25,848 bases of DNA. It comes from an uncultured Oscillospiraceae bacterium. Lineage in GTDB: Bacteria; Bacillota; Clostridia; Oscillospirales; Ruminococcaceae. The position numbers were made by a program, and so were the translations under genes. The notes beneath the pieces are model-generated. The model was given only the letters and a program-made list of their open reading frames with translations. It did not search any database and was not told the origin of the DNA. The stretch's first letter is position 1, and each line of letters opens with the position of its first letter. Shown one piece after another: positions 1-7,604 of this stretch. Location: NCBI GenBank assembly GCA_934539585.1, contig CAKTCT010000039.1:1-25848 (forward strand), written 5' to 3'.

Positions 1-2
1 CC

Positions 3-81
3 GACCAGACCAAAAAGCAGCAGAAGCGTATTCCGCAAATCACGACGCGCCTTGAACAGATTGACAAGGTGCTGAATCTGT
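3..81 (+). pseudogene. Short orphan coding fragment at the left edge, possibly serine-recombinase-like
   Basis: The first ~80 bases have an open plus-strand frame beginning at base 3 that encodes a charged, helical stretch (D-Q-T-K-K-Q-Q-K-R-I-P-Q-I, then T-R-L-E-Q-I-D-K-V-L-N). Its composition is lower in GC than everything to its right. It stops resembling protein at about base 81, exactly where the minus-strand lipoprotein gene begins to make sense. The K/E/R-rich helix ending in a D-K motif is reminiscent of the linker helix of large serine recombinases, but this is only an impression from a very short peptide. It could equally be unrelated, or non-coding. No start, stop or catalytic residue is visible. 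Confidence 0.2.
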
Positions 82-540
82 CTTGGCGTCGGGGTCCGAG
101 GCCAGGACGGCGTTGTAGTTGGGGGTCAGGTCGGTGTACTTGGAAAGGTCCACGAACATGCCCTTTTCGCCGTAGGTGATGGCGTCCACGCCGTTGTTGA
201 AGTAGGTGACGATGTCGGTGATCTCACCGCTGGAGACCACGGTCTGGATCTTTTCGGGATAATCGCCGCTGGCGTAGCGGTACCAGGTGAAGTTGATGGG
301 CTTGCCCAGCTTTTCGGCCATGAGCCGCTCCCATTCCTCCTGGATGGGGGTGCCGTCGGGGGACTGGCCGAAGTCCACGGTGGTGATGCTGACGTCGATG
401 GGGGCCGTGGAGCTTCCGGAGCCATCGGAGGAAGAACCGGCGGGCTTGGACGAGGAACCGCCGTTCCCGCAGCCGGTCAGGGCGGCGGAGAGGGCCAGAA
501 CAGACGCCATGCAGAGCGCGAAAAGTTTCATCTTTTTCAT
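40..540 (-). pseudogene. Truncated extracellular sugar-binding lipoprotein of a CUT1 ABC importer (N-terminal third)
   Basis: This encodes the start of a type-1 sugar-binding lipoprotein, which captures a glycan outside the cell for an ABC permease. I place the start at 540 rather than an in-frame ATG at 558, because a GGAGG site at 546-550 lies between the two. Residues 1-23 form a lipoprotein signal peptide with lipobox L-T-G-C (Cys24), followed by a Ser/Gly linker. The order resembles the complete paralogue at 21124 (M-F-V-D-L-S-K-Y, then P-N-Y-N). Resemblance ends near base 82. The last ~14 codons to base 40 look random, and the product is about 166 residues against the ~550 usual for the family. 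The missing part is not elsewhere in the window. It is cut by a rearrangement or an assembly join. Confidence 0.8.
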
Positions 541-659
541 AATGTCCTCCAGATTCATTGGATTTTCAAAATAAGCGGGGTCAGGCGGGCTGCCCGGTGA
601 TGCAGCCTCCTTCCGGCGGGCCTCCCGGCCGGACCGCCGCAGTGCAACGGGGTCGGGGG

Positions 660-830
660 TCAGCCCTTGATGCTGCCCACCATGACGCCTTTGGCGAAGT
701 ACTTCTGCACAAAGGGGTAGATGCAGAGGATGGGGAGCATGATGACCACGATGGTGGCCATCTGGATATTGGCCGGGGTCAGGGAGCCGTCCATAAGGAG
801 CAGCCGGGTGACGGGGTCGATGTTGTTGCT
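660..830 (-). pseudogene. C-terminal remnant of an LplC/YtcP-type ABC sugar permease
   Basis: The last 56 codons of an inner-membrane sugar permease are readable, including the final membrane segment and the family-typical ending (L-P-I-L-C-I-Y-P-F, then V-Q-K-Y-F, G-V-M-V-G-S and K-G). The same ending, with a few substitutions, closes the intact permease at 20192-21082. The frame can be followed to about base 830. Beyond it the sequence makes sense only as a different gene on the other strand. The remnant is followed, in transcription order and after about 120 bases, by the truncated lipoprotein gene, the same arrangement as in the intact system. So these two pieces are one contiguous fragment of a second importer operon. 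Confidence 0.8.
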
Positions 831-961
831 ATTTTTATGAGTTCCACAAGCTGGCCATCGACGAGCTGGAAGCCTTCGATTACGACGAATACAAGAAAAA
901 CGGGTTCCGGGTCCATAAGCTGGGGGATTTTGACCTGAAGCTGGAGACCCGGCCCGACTGA
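830..961 (+). pseudogene. 3' end of an unidentified plus-strand gene
   Basis: An open frame of 43 codons ends at a TGA at 959-961, 13 bases before the ATG of the GH43-like gene. The peptide is well-formed and acidic/aromatic (Y-E-F-H-K-L-A-I-D-E-L-E-A-F, later F-R-V-H-K-L-G-D-F-D-L-K-L-E). The close spacing suggests it is the last part of an upstream gene of the same operon. Its 5' part is missing because the permease remnant on the opposite strand starts at about 830. I do not recognise the family from so short a C-terminus. The exact left boundary is uncertain by about ten bases. Confidence 0.5.
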
Positions 962-974
962 TGCGAGGACGATC

Positions 975-2471
975 ATGAAAGCCATGGAAAACGAAGCCTT
1001 ACATACTTATGCGAATCCGCTGTCTCTGCCGGAAATCCCTTTCGGCACCGACGACTGGCTGGCGAAACAGCCGGGGATGTTCGACGGCTACCGCAAGCCG
1101 CCGGAGAACCGGAACCCGGACTACCGCTCCATCAGCGACCCCACGGTCTTTTACTGGGAGGGGAAGTGGTACCTCTATCCCAGCTACGGCATGGCCTGGG
1201 TCACGGAGGATTTTGAACGGTGGGAGCACGTCCGGACCACGCCTTACGACCCCAAGTACAGCCCCTCCATCGTCCCGTGGAAGGACGGGAAGTTCCTGAT
1301 GGCGTCCTGGAACAATCCTCTCTACGTCTCGGATACGCCCCTGGGGCCTTTCCGGGAACTGGGGGCGTACATTCTCCCTGACGGCAGCCCGTTTCTGCCC
1401 TGTGACCCGGGAATTTTCGCCGACGATGATCACCGGCTCTACCTCTACGCCGTCCGGTGCCTGGACGACGACGGCCCCGTGGGGCTGCGGGTGGACATCG
1501 TGGGCTATGAGCTGGACTGGGACAATCCCCGGCAGATTGTCCGGGGGCCGGTGGAGCTCATCCGCATGGACCCGGAGCGCAAGCCCTGGGAGCGCCACGG
1601 TCTTTATAATCAGGACCGGTCCTTCGGCTGGTGCGAGGGGCCCCATCTTCTGAAACACAACGGGCGGTACTACCTCATCTACGCCGCGCCGGACACCTGC
1701 GACGCCTCCTACTGCATGGCGGTGTACGTTTCGGACCAGTCTCCCCTGGACGGCTTTGCCTGCCAGAAGCGGAACCCCCTGACGGCTCACCGGGGCGGCG
1801 TCGTCACCGGGGCGGGCCACGGCAGCGTGGAACACGGGCCGGGAGGGACACTCTGGGCCTTTTACACCATCGCCGCGCCCTACCTCCACCGGTACGAGCG
1901 GCGCATCGGCATGGACTTGGTGGACGTGGACGAAAACGGGGAGCTTTACTGCCCCTTCGGCGTGACGGATACCCCCCAGTACGTCCCCGGGTTCCGGAAG
2001 GACCCGGCGGCAGGCAACGCTCCGGGGTACCGGAACCTCACTGCCGCCGTCCGTCCGACGGCTTCCAGCAGTAAGGAGGGCCGGGAGGCGGTCTACGCCA
2101 CCGACGAGAACAACCTCTCCTTCTGGCAGCCGGAAAAGGGGGACCTGTCGCCGACGCTGGAGTGCGACCTGTCCGGGCTTTTCGATGTGGGCGCGGTGCG
2201 GATTTTCTGGCGGGACGTGGGCCTGGACGCGGCGGCGGGAAAGCTGCCGGAGCCCATCCGCTACCTGCTGGAAGGCTGGAACAACGGGGAATGGTTCCCC
2301 CTGATCGACCGGCGGGAAAACGCGGAGGAAACGAACATCGACTACCGCGCCTTTCCGGTAAGAGCCTGCCGGAAGGTCCGGCTGTCCGTCATCGGCTGGA
2401 ACCGGGCTTTGGGGCTGGGCGTCATCGACTTTGCCGTTTTCGGGAAATTTTCCGGGGAGGAAGGACAATGA
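975..2471 (+). CDS. GH43-like glycoside hydrolase with C-terminal discoidin-type domain
   Basis: This is a five-bladed beta-propeller glycosidase of the family 43 type (498 residues), which typically removes arabinose, xylose or galactose from side chains. The three expected acidic residues are visible: Asp55 (S-D-P-T, base), Asp144 (C-D-P-G, pKa modulator) and Glu221 (W-C-E-G-P, acid). From about residue 350 to the end the sequence resembles an F5/8 type C (discoidin/CBM32-like) beta-sandwich. There is no signal peptide, so it should act in the cytosol on imported oligosaccharide. The start at 975 has GAGG at 965-968; an in-frame ATG at 984 is a weaker alternative. Its stop overlaps the next start (ATGA). 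The exact substrate cannot be read from sequence. Confidence 0.8.
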   Translation: MKAMENEALHTYANPLSLPEIPFGTDDWLAKQPGMFDGYRKPPENRNPDYRSISDPTVFYWEGKWYLYPSYGMAWVTEDFERWEHVRTTPYDPKYSPSIVPWKDGKFLMASWNNPLYVSDTPLGPFRELGAYILPDGSPFLPCDPGIFADDDHRLYLYAVRCLDDDGPVGLRVDIVGYELDWDNPRQIVRGPVELIRMDPERKPWERHGLYNQDRSFGWCEGPHLLKHNGRYYLIYAAPDTCDASYCMAVYVSDQSPLDGFACQKRNPLTAHRGGVVTGAGHGSVEHGPGGTLWAFYTIAAPYLHRYERRIGMDLVDVDENGELYCPFGVTDTPQYVPGFRKDPAAGNAPGYRNLTAAVRPTASSSKEGREAVYATDENNLSFWQPEKGDLSPTLECDLSGLFDVGAVRIFWRDVGLDAAAGKLPEPIRYLLEGWNNGEWFPLIDRRENAEETNIDYRAFPVRACRKVRLSVIGWNRALGLGVIDFAVFGKFSGEEGQ

Positions 2472-3139
2472 AGATCGGATTTTTCGGCGACAGCATCACC
2501 GAAGGGTGCTTTGAGATCGTCACCGTCAACGGGCGGACGGAAATCCTCCGGGACAAGCCCGCCTGCTACGCCAGCCGGGTGGAGGATGGCCTCCGCCGGG
2601 AGTATCCCGGGACGGCGTTTGAATTCTTCAACGCCGGGATCAGCGGCAACGCTGCGGCAGACGGCCTGGGGCGGATTCAGACGGCGGTCCTGGACCGGAA
2701 TCCCGACCTGGTGGTGCTCTGCTTCGGCTTGAACGATGTCTACTACCGGGACCCGGAGGTCTTTGCCGGGCGGCTGGGGGAGATGTTCCGGATGCTCCGG
2801 GAAAAAGGGGTGTCCGTGGTGTATATGACCCCCAATATGCTCAACCGCTACGTCTCGCCTTATGTAAATGAGGCGGTGACAGAGACCGCCCGGGACTGCG
2901 CCGACTGCCAGAATTCCGGGGTGCTGGACCGGTATCTGGACGCGGCCCGTGCTAAGGCGGCGGAGTACGGCGTGCCGGTGGCCGACGCCTACGCCCGGTG
3001 GAAGGCTCTGGACGCTTACGGCGTGGACACCACCCAGCTGCTCTGCAACTGGATCAATCACCCCTCCCGGAAGATGCACGCCCTTTTTGCCGACGTGCTG
3101 CTTGGCTGCATCCGGGAAAACCGACTCATCAAGGAGTGA
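2468..3139 (+). CDS. SGNH/GDSL-family hydrolase (probable carbohydrate esterase) with altered block V
   Basis: This 223-residue cytosolic hydrolase of the SGNH fold probably removes acetyl or other acyl groups from sugars. Block I is G-D-S-I-T-E-G with nucleophile Ser9, block II is around N-A-G-I-S-G-N, and block III is G-L-N-D with Asn89. Block V is unusual. The His is present (His198 in N-W-I-N-H-P), but the Asp normally three residues before it is Trp195, with Asn nearby. The enzyme may therefore work as a Ser-His dyad or take its acid from elsewhere. The start at 2468 overlaps the GH43-like stop by four bases (ATGA) behind a GGAGG site. Longer upstream in-frame reading is a shadow of the GH43-like gene. 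It is adjacent to a second, canonical SGNH gene. Confidence 0.8.
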   Translation: MKIGFFGDSITEGCFEIVTVNGRTEILRDKPACYASRVEDGLRREYPGTAFEFFNAGISGNAAADGLGRIQTAVLDRNPDLVVLCFGLNDVYYRDPEVFAGRLGEMFRMLREKGVSVVYMTPNMLNRYVSPYVNEAVTETARDCADCQNSGVLDRYLDAARAKAAEYGVPVADAYARWKALDAYGVDTTQLLCNWINHPSRKMHALFADVLLGCIRENRLIKE

Positions 3140-3143
3140 ACGT

Positions 3144-3779
3144 ATGAAGCTCGTTACCATCGGGGATTCCATCACCAAAGGGACCTTCACCCCCAGAAAC
3201 GGGGCGATCCCGGACAACGTGGCGGACCCCAGTTTTTCCACGCTGCTGAAGGAGCGGCTAGGAGCCGACAGCCTTGTCAACTACGGGATGAACGGCATTT
3301 CCTATTGCTCCCGGACCGACACGCTGCCGGAATACGCCCTGGCCCGGCAGGTGGAGGCCCTTGTCCCCGGGGACGTGACGGTCCTGGCCGCCGGGACCAA
3401 CGATTTCGGCACCGGCGTGCCCCTGGGGACCGCTGCCGACCGAGAGGACGTCTCCTTTTACGGAGCGGCGGACCTGGTGTTCCGCAGACTTCGGGAAAAA
3501 GCGCCGGAAGGGCGTTTTTTCGTGGTCACGCCCATTCCCCGGTCGGACTATGAGCGGAACCGGCGGGGGCTTCTCCTGGACGATTACCGGGACGCCCTGG
3601 CCGCGGTATCCCGGCGGTACGGCTTTGCCCTGGTGGACGGCCGGACCTTTCCCGTGGACCCCCGGGACCCCGGCCAGCGGGAGGCGTACATGTTTGACGG
3701 CGTCCATCCCGGGCCGGAAGGGCACCGGATTTACGGCGACTGGCTCTTTTCCGCCATGACCGGCGGGGAGGCGTTATGA
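3144..3779 (+). CDS. SGNH/GDSL-family hydrolase (probable carbohydrate esterase)
   Basis: This is a second SGNH-fold hydrolase (211 residues) with a complete catalytic set. It has Ser9 in G-D-S-I-T-K-G, the oxyanion residues Gly48 (N-Y-G) and Asn86 (G-T-N-D), and Asp185/His188 in F-D-G-V-H-P-G. It is only distantly similar to the preceding gene, so the pair is not a recent duplication. They may act on different acyl positions or different sugars. The start at 3144 is set by AAGGAG at 3131-3136, overlapping the previous stop codon. Its own stop overlaps the next start (ATGA). With no signal peptide, a cytosolic deacylation role on imported glycan is the simplest reading. Confidence 0.85.
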   Translation: MKLVTIGDSITKGTFTPRNGAIPDNVADPSFSTLLKERLGADSLVNYGMNGISYCSRTDTLPEYALARQVEALVPGDVTVLAAGTNDFGTGVPLGTAADREDVSFYGAADLVFRRLREKAPEGRFFVVTPIPRSDYERNRRGLLLDDYRDALAAVSRRYGFALVDGRTFPVDPRDPGQREAYMFDGVHPGPEGHRIYGDWLFSAMTGGEAL

Positions 3780-5428
3780 ATCAGCAGGAGCTGGCGGCCC
3801 TTTGCCGGAATGCGGCGGACCATTCCGTTATCCGCCTGGAAAAGCAGACCATCCACGTGTGGAGCGATCAGTGCCCGGTGTTCACCGGCTGCCATCTGAG
3901 CAACACGGCCAGTTTTGAGGAAAATCCCCGGGGAGAACGGCCGGTCCCCATCTTCATGAAGGACAAAACCGGCGTGACCCTGGACGGCGGCGGGACGGAA
4001 GTGGTGCTCCACGGCGTGTTGACGCCCTTTCTTTTTGACCGCTGCCGGGGGATCACCCTGAAAAACTTCACCTTCGACTACGCCCACCCCACCATGAGCG
4101 AATTTACCATCCAGGAAAACGACGGGGAAGGCGGCGCGGTCATCCGCGTGGCGGCGGATTCCCTCTTTGACATCGTGGACGGCCGGCTGCTCTGGCACGG
4201 GGAGCCTGGCGGGGACGGGGCATATCTCTGGCAGTACGGGTACCGGGGAGAGCGGTGTCTTTCCATGCTCCGGGACCCGGAGACGGAGGAGACCCGGTTC
4301 TTCCCTCCGGAGGCGGGGCGGCGGTTCCCTTCGGCGCCGGAATTTCAGGTGACGGAGCGGCTGGACAGCCGGACCCTCCGGGTGCGGCTCCGGGAGAAGG
4401 ACGCCTGTTTCCCGGCGGGGAATACCGTCCAGACCCGGGACACGGCGCGGACCCAGGCAGGCGGGTGCTTCCATTTCTGCAAGGACGCGGTGCTGGAAAA
4501 CGTCGCTATCCGGGCCATGAACGGCTTCGGCATCCTGGCCCAGTGCTGCGAAAACGTGACCTTCCGGGGCCTGGACATCACCCCCGGCCCGGGGAGGACC
4601 ATTGCCAGCAACGCGGACTTTCTCCACGTTTCCGGGTGCCGGGGCCGGGTGCTGGTGGAAAACTGCGTCCTGGCCCAGGGCCACGACGACTTCGTCAACG
4701 TCCACGGGGTCCATCTGGAAATCGTGGGCCGGGCGGGGAAGGTCCTGCGGGTCCGGTTCCCCAATCCCAATACCTGGGGGTTCCCGGTATTTGCGCCGGG
4801 GGACCGGGCGGATTTCATCTGCCGCCGGACCTTACTCCCCTACGGCGGCGGAACCGTGGAGGCGGCGCGGATGCTGGGCCTTACGGAAATGGAGCTGACC
4901 TTCCGGGAGGAGCCGGCCGCCCGGGTGGGGGACTGCGTGGAAAACGCCTCCGCTGAGCCGGAGATCGTCATCCGGGGCAATCATTTCGGGCCGTCCATGG
5001 GCCGGGGAATCCTCTGCACCTCCCGGGGAAGGACGGTCATCGAGGACAACGTTTTTTACAGGACCGGCGGGGCGGTCCTCTGCGTCTGCGACGACTGCAA
5101 TTTCTGGTATGAATCCGGGTATGCCGCCGACGTGGTTTTCCGCAGGAACCGGGTGGAGGGCTGCGGCTACGGGCCGGTTCCGGGGCAGCCCCAGCCGGTG
5201 ATCTCCGTGGAGCCCCAGGTGGTGGAGCCGGGGTTTTCGGGGTTCGTCCACGGAAAAATCGCCGTGACGGACAACGATTTTTCCGGAACCGTTGACAAGG
5301 CCCCTCTGGCCGATGTAAAATGGACGCAGGAATTTCTTTTCGCGGGGAACCGCGCGGACAAAACGCCTGCCCTTTCGCTGCACTGCGTGGGGCGCTTTCA
5401 GGAGGGATTGGATGGAACAGACTTTTGA
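3776..5428 (+). CDS. GH110-like right-handed beta-helix glycosidase (alpha-1,3-galactosidase family)
   Basis: This 550-residue protein is built of repeated short beta-helix turns (for example V-T-L-D-G-G-G near residue 68, I-T-L-K-N-F near 93, and the C-terminal I-V-I-R-G-N and V-F-R-R-N-R turns). The pattern of an early G-V-T-L-D-G-G-G turn, then H-G-V-L-T-P-F, then a late G-H-D-D-x-V-N-V-H-G signature matches my recollection of GH110 alpha-1,3-galactosidases. The acidic pair Asp304/Asp305 are candidate catalytic residues. GH110 enzymes cleave terminal alpha-1,3-galactose, as on blood-group B or linear alpha-Gal structures. Characterised ones are often secreted, whereas this one has no signal peptide. 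The start overlaps the preceding stop, and the end overlaps the next gene by 17 bases. A polysaccharide lyase or epimerase with the same fold is the main alternative. Confidence 0.7.
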   Translation: MNQQELAALCRNAADHSVIRLEKQTIHVWSDQCPVFTGCHLSNTASFEENPRGERPVPIFMKDKTGVTLDGGGTEVVLHGVLTPFLFDRCRGITLKNFTFDYAHPTMSEFTIQENDGEGGAVIRVAADSLFDIVDGRLLWHGEPGGDGAYLWQYGYRGERCLSMLRDPETEETRFFPPEAGRRFPSAPEFQVTERLDSRTLRVRLREKDACFPAGNTVQTRDTARTQAGGCFHFCKDAVLENVAIRAMNGFGILAQCCENVTFRGLDITPGPGRTIASNADFLHVSGCRGRVLVENCVLAQGHDDFVNVHGVHLEIVGRAGKVLRVRFPNPNTWGFPVFAPGDRADFICRRTLLPYGGGTVEAARMLGLTEMELTFREEPAARVGDCVENASAEPEIVIRGNHFGPSMGRGILCTSRGRTVIEDNVFYRTGGAVLCVCDDCNFWYESGYAADVVFRRNRVEGCGYGPVPGQPQPVISVEPQVVEPGFSGFVHGKIAVTDNDFSGTVDKAPLADVKWTQEFLFAGNRADKTPALSLHCVGRFQEGLDGTDF

Positions 5429-6092
5429 GTTCACCTACGGCGGCTATCCGGCCACGGTGATTCTCCCGGAGAATTTTAACGGCCAGTGGGTCTGGAAGAC
5501 GGAGTTTCTCTACGCTTTTGACAAGGCGGAGCGGGCCTTGCTGGCGGAGGGCTACGCCCGGGTGTACTACGGCGTCAGCGACCAGTACGGCAGCTACCGG
5601 GCCGTGCGGCGGATGCACCGGTTTTACCGGTATGTCACGGAGCGGTTTGGGCTGGCTCCCCGGTGCCACCTGTTCGGGTTCAGCCGGGGCGGGCTGTACG
5701 CCTTCAATTTTGCCCTGAGCTATCCGGAGTACGTGGCTTCGGTGTATCTGGACGCGCCGGTGCTGGACCTGAAGTCCTGGCCGCCCCAGGGGAGCACGGA
5801 GCAGGCCCAGATGTTTGCGGAGTACTCCCTGACGCCGGAGACCCTGGCGGCCTTCCGGGACAATCCTTTGGACAATCTGGCGGAATTCTTCGCCTTGAAG
5901 CTCCCGCTGCTGGTGATTGCCGGGGATGCGGACGAGACGGTCCCATTGTCCGAAAACGCCGGGGTCCTGCTGGACTACTGCCGCAGGGAGGGCATCCCTG
6001 TGGAGAGCGTGGTCAAGCCGGGGTGCGGGCATCATCCTCATTCTTTGGAGGACGTGGGGATGATCGTGGATTTTGTGAAGAGCCATTCGTAA
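5412..6092 (+). CDS. Alpha/beta-hydrolase (probable carbohydrate esterase)
   Basis: This is a 226-residue alpha/beta-hydrolase fold protein and the last gene of the plus-strand operon. The nucleophile elbow is G-F-S-R-G with Ser91, the acid is probably Asp174 in G-D-A-D-E-T-V-P, and the base is His207 in G-C-G-H-H-P-H. All three appear in the normal order and spacing. The start at 5412 lies inside the preceding gene and is served by GGAGG at about 5402-5406. Overlap with the GH110-like gene suggests translational coupling. Together with two SGNH hydrolases it gives three predicted ester-cleaving enzymes in five genes, which points to a heavily acylated glycan substrate. The specific ester is unknown. 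There is no signal peptide. Confidence 0.8.
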   Translation: MEQTFEFTYGGYPATVILPENFNGQWVWKTEFLYAFDKAERALLAEGYARVYYGVSDQYGSYRAVRRMHRFYRYVTERFGLAPRCHLFGFSRGGLYAFNFALSYPEYVASVYLDAPVLDLKSWPPQGSTEQAQMFAEYSLTPETLAAFRDNPLDNLAEFFALKLPLLVIAGDADETVPLSENAGVLLDYCRREGIPVESVVKPGCGHHPHSLEDVGMIVDFVKSHS

Positions 6093-6118
6093 GGGATACA
6101 AACAGCCCCAAAAAGCAA

Positions 6119-6171
6119 AACGAACCCCCTCATTGCGGCGGATTTTCCGCGCTGCAATGAGGGGGTTCGTT
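6119..6171. terminator. Strong hairpin terminator between convergent operons
   Basis: A perfect 18-bp stem (6119-6136 with 6154-6171) encloses a 17-base loop that can itself form a small GCGG/CCGC hairpin. On the minus strand the stem is followed by a T-rich run (TTTTGCTTTTT), as expected for an intrinsic terminator of the nine-gene minus-strand operon. On the plus strand the following bases are less T-rich, so termination of the 975-6092 operon there is plausible but less canonical. Confidence 0.9.
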
Positions 6172-6196
6172 ATGTGCCGTTAACGGGCTCCGGCGC

Positions 6197-7549
6197 TTAT
6201 TTTGAGGTAATAAAGTACTTGTCCAGCAGGTCTTCGGCCTTCTTTCGTGTTAAGGCCAGTTCGGAAGCGTCCGCCTCTCCCAGGTAGTACTCCCGCATAA
6301 GCTCGCCGTCCATGGCGGCCACCCGGTCGTGGATGGGGAACCAGTTTTCCATGAGGAAGCAGGCGTATTTCTGGAGCCGGAACTCGCCCACCAGCCGGTA
6401 CTCCTTGGAAATGGTGTCCACGGCCACGGAATACCGGTCCCGGATGGAAGCGAGCAGGTCCGTCCGCTCATTTTCGTGGGCGAACACGACGGTGGAGCAC
6501 ACCGCGCCGTTGCGGTTGTGCTCGGTGGAGTTGTGGCTGTCCGTGGAGCCCACAATGGGGTGGACCCGGCCTTCCCGGTACTCGTCGTAGTACAGGGCGG
6601 TCTGGAAGCCGTTCTGCTCGTAGTAGCTCTCCCCGCCCAGGACCTCGAAGGCGTCGAAGGGGTGCTCCTTCAGCATGAACCGGGTGAAGGGTTCGGGAAC
6701 GTGCCACATGTCGGCGATCCAGTAGGGGTGGGCGAAGATGCCAAGCCCTCCGGCCTCCCGGATTTTCTGAAAGGCCCAGCAGCAGACGCCGTAGGAGACG
6801 GGGTCCACGTCTTCGGGGCAGCCCGCCGCCTGGCCCAGGGCCTTGACCTGGCGCTCATAGGTCTCCATGGGCACCATGGGCGGCGCGGCGCCGTCCAGAG
6901 ACCGGGCGGACGGGTCGCCGCCCTTTTCCCGGTACTGCCAGGAGGTTTCCAGCAGGCCGTTGACGGAGAAGGTCCCGCCGGCGTTGACGATGTGGACGTC
7001 CGTCAAGGGCAGATGGACCTCCTCGCCGGGGAGGATGTTCAGGGTGATGGGCGCGCCCGCATAGGCCCTTCTGGCCTCCAGGGAGGGGTAGTACCGGTGG
7101 TGGTCGGTGACGACGATGAAGTCGTAGCCGATCTTCCGGTAGTTGGCGCAGACGGTGGCCGGGTCCTCGTGGCCGTCGGAGCGGCAGGTGTGCATGTGCA
7201 GGTCCCCCCGGAAGGGAAGGCGGCAGGCCAGATCGGCCTCCAGGGCGTAAACGGAAAGCTGGACCAGCCGCTTGCCGTCCTGCTCGATGCGGACGAAGTG
7301 CTCGCACTCGGTGTCGGCGGTGTAGGAGAAGCGGAGGGTGTTGTCCGGGGCCGCCGAAACGCAGAAATCGGTGTGGTTCCAGGCGGTGAACTCCTGCCGG
7401 GTGCTGCCGGAGTTCAGGCGCTGGACCACGATCCGGTACTCGCCCCGGAACCGCACGTGCTCGCCCAGCCCCCGGACGGTGATGTCCACCTTCCGGCTCA
7501 CCGGGAATACCTTGGGGAAAATGTCATAATCGTAGAGCTCTTTTTTCAT
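6197..7549 (-). CDS. PHP-domain metallohydrolase, CehA/McbA-like
   Basis: This 450-residue protein has an N-terminal beta-rich region (about 1-110) and a PHP phosphoesterase-type metal site. The ligand motifs appear in order: His118/His120 in G-D-L-H-M-H-T, Asp125 (S-D-G-H), His150 (T-D-H-H), Glu176 (P-G-E-E-V), His186 (V-H-I-V), His274 (F-A-H-P-Y) and Asp337/His339 (S-T-D-S-H-N). PHP proteins of this shape hydrolyse phosphate esters or other ester/amide bonds with two or three metal ions. In this operon it may remove phosphate or another substituent from an imported sugar, which is inference only. An AGGAG site precedes the start. It is the last gene before the hairpin at 6119-6171. Confidence 0.8.
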   Translation of the reverse strand: MKKELYDYDIFPKVFPVSRKVDITVRGLGEHVRFRGEYRIVVQRLNSGSTRQEFTAWNHTDFCVSAAPDNTLRFSYTADTECEHFVRIEQDGKRLVQLSVYALEADLACRLPFRGDLHMHTCRSDGHEDPATVCANYRKIGYDFIVVTDHHRYYPSLEARRAYAGAPITLNILPGEEVHLPLTDVHIVNAGGTFSVNGLLETSWQYREKGGDPSARSLDGAAPPMVPMETYERQVKALGQAAGCPEDVDPVSYGVCCWAFQKIREAGGLGIFAHPYWIADMWHVPEPFTRFMLKEHPFDAFEVLGGESYYEQNGFQTALYYDEYREGRVHPIVGSTDSHNSTEHNRNGAVCSTVVFAHENERTDLLASIRDRYSVAVDTISKEYRLVGEFRLQKYACFLMENWFPIHDRVAAMDGELMREYYLGEADASELALTRKKAEDLLDKYFITSK

Positions 7550-7604
7550 GTCAGTGATCTCCTGTAATTGATTTTGCCGGAATGCGAAAGGAAGGTTGCC
7601 TGGT

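Noticed and set aside
611..632. Imperfect GC-rich inverted repeat between the broken permease and lipoprotein genes
   Set aside because: Pairing is imperfect and there is no T-run. In DNA this GC-rich such repeats are expected by chance.
2342..3280. Long open frame on the minus strand opposite the SGNH genes
   Set aside because: Proline/valine/histidine-rich translation with no family features. It is the antisense shadow of well-supported genes in GC-rich DNA. The same applies to long frames at 999-2468 (-), 6329-7567 (+), 11126-12478 (+), 14908-17370 (+) and 21325-22953 (-).
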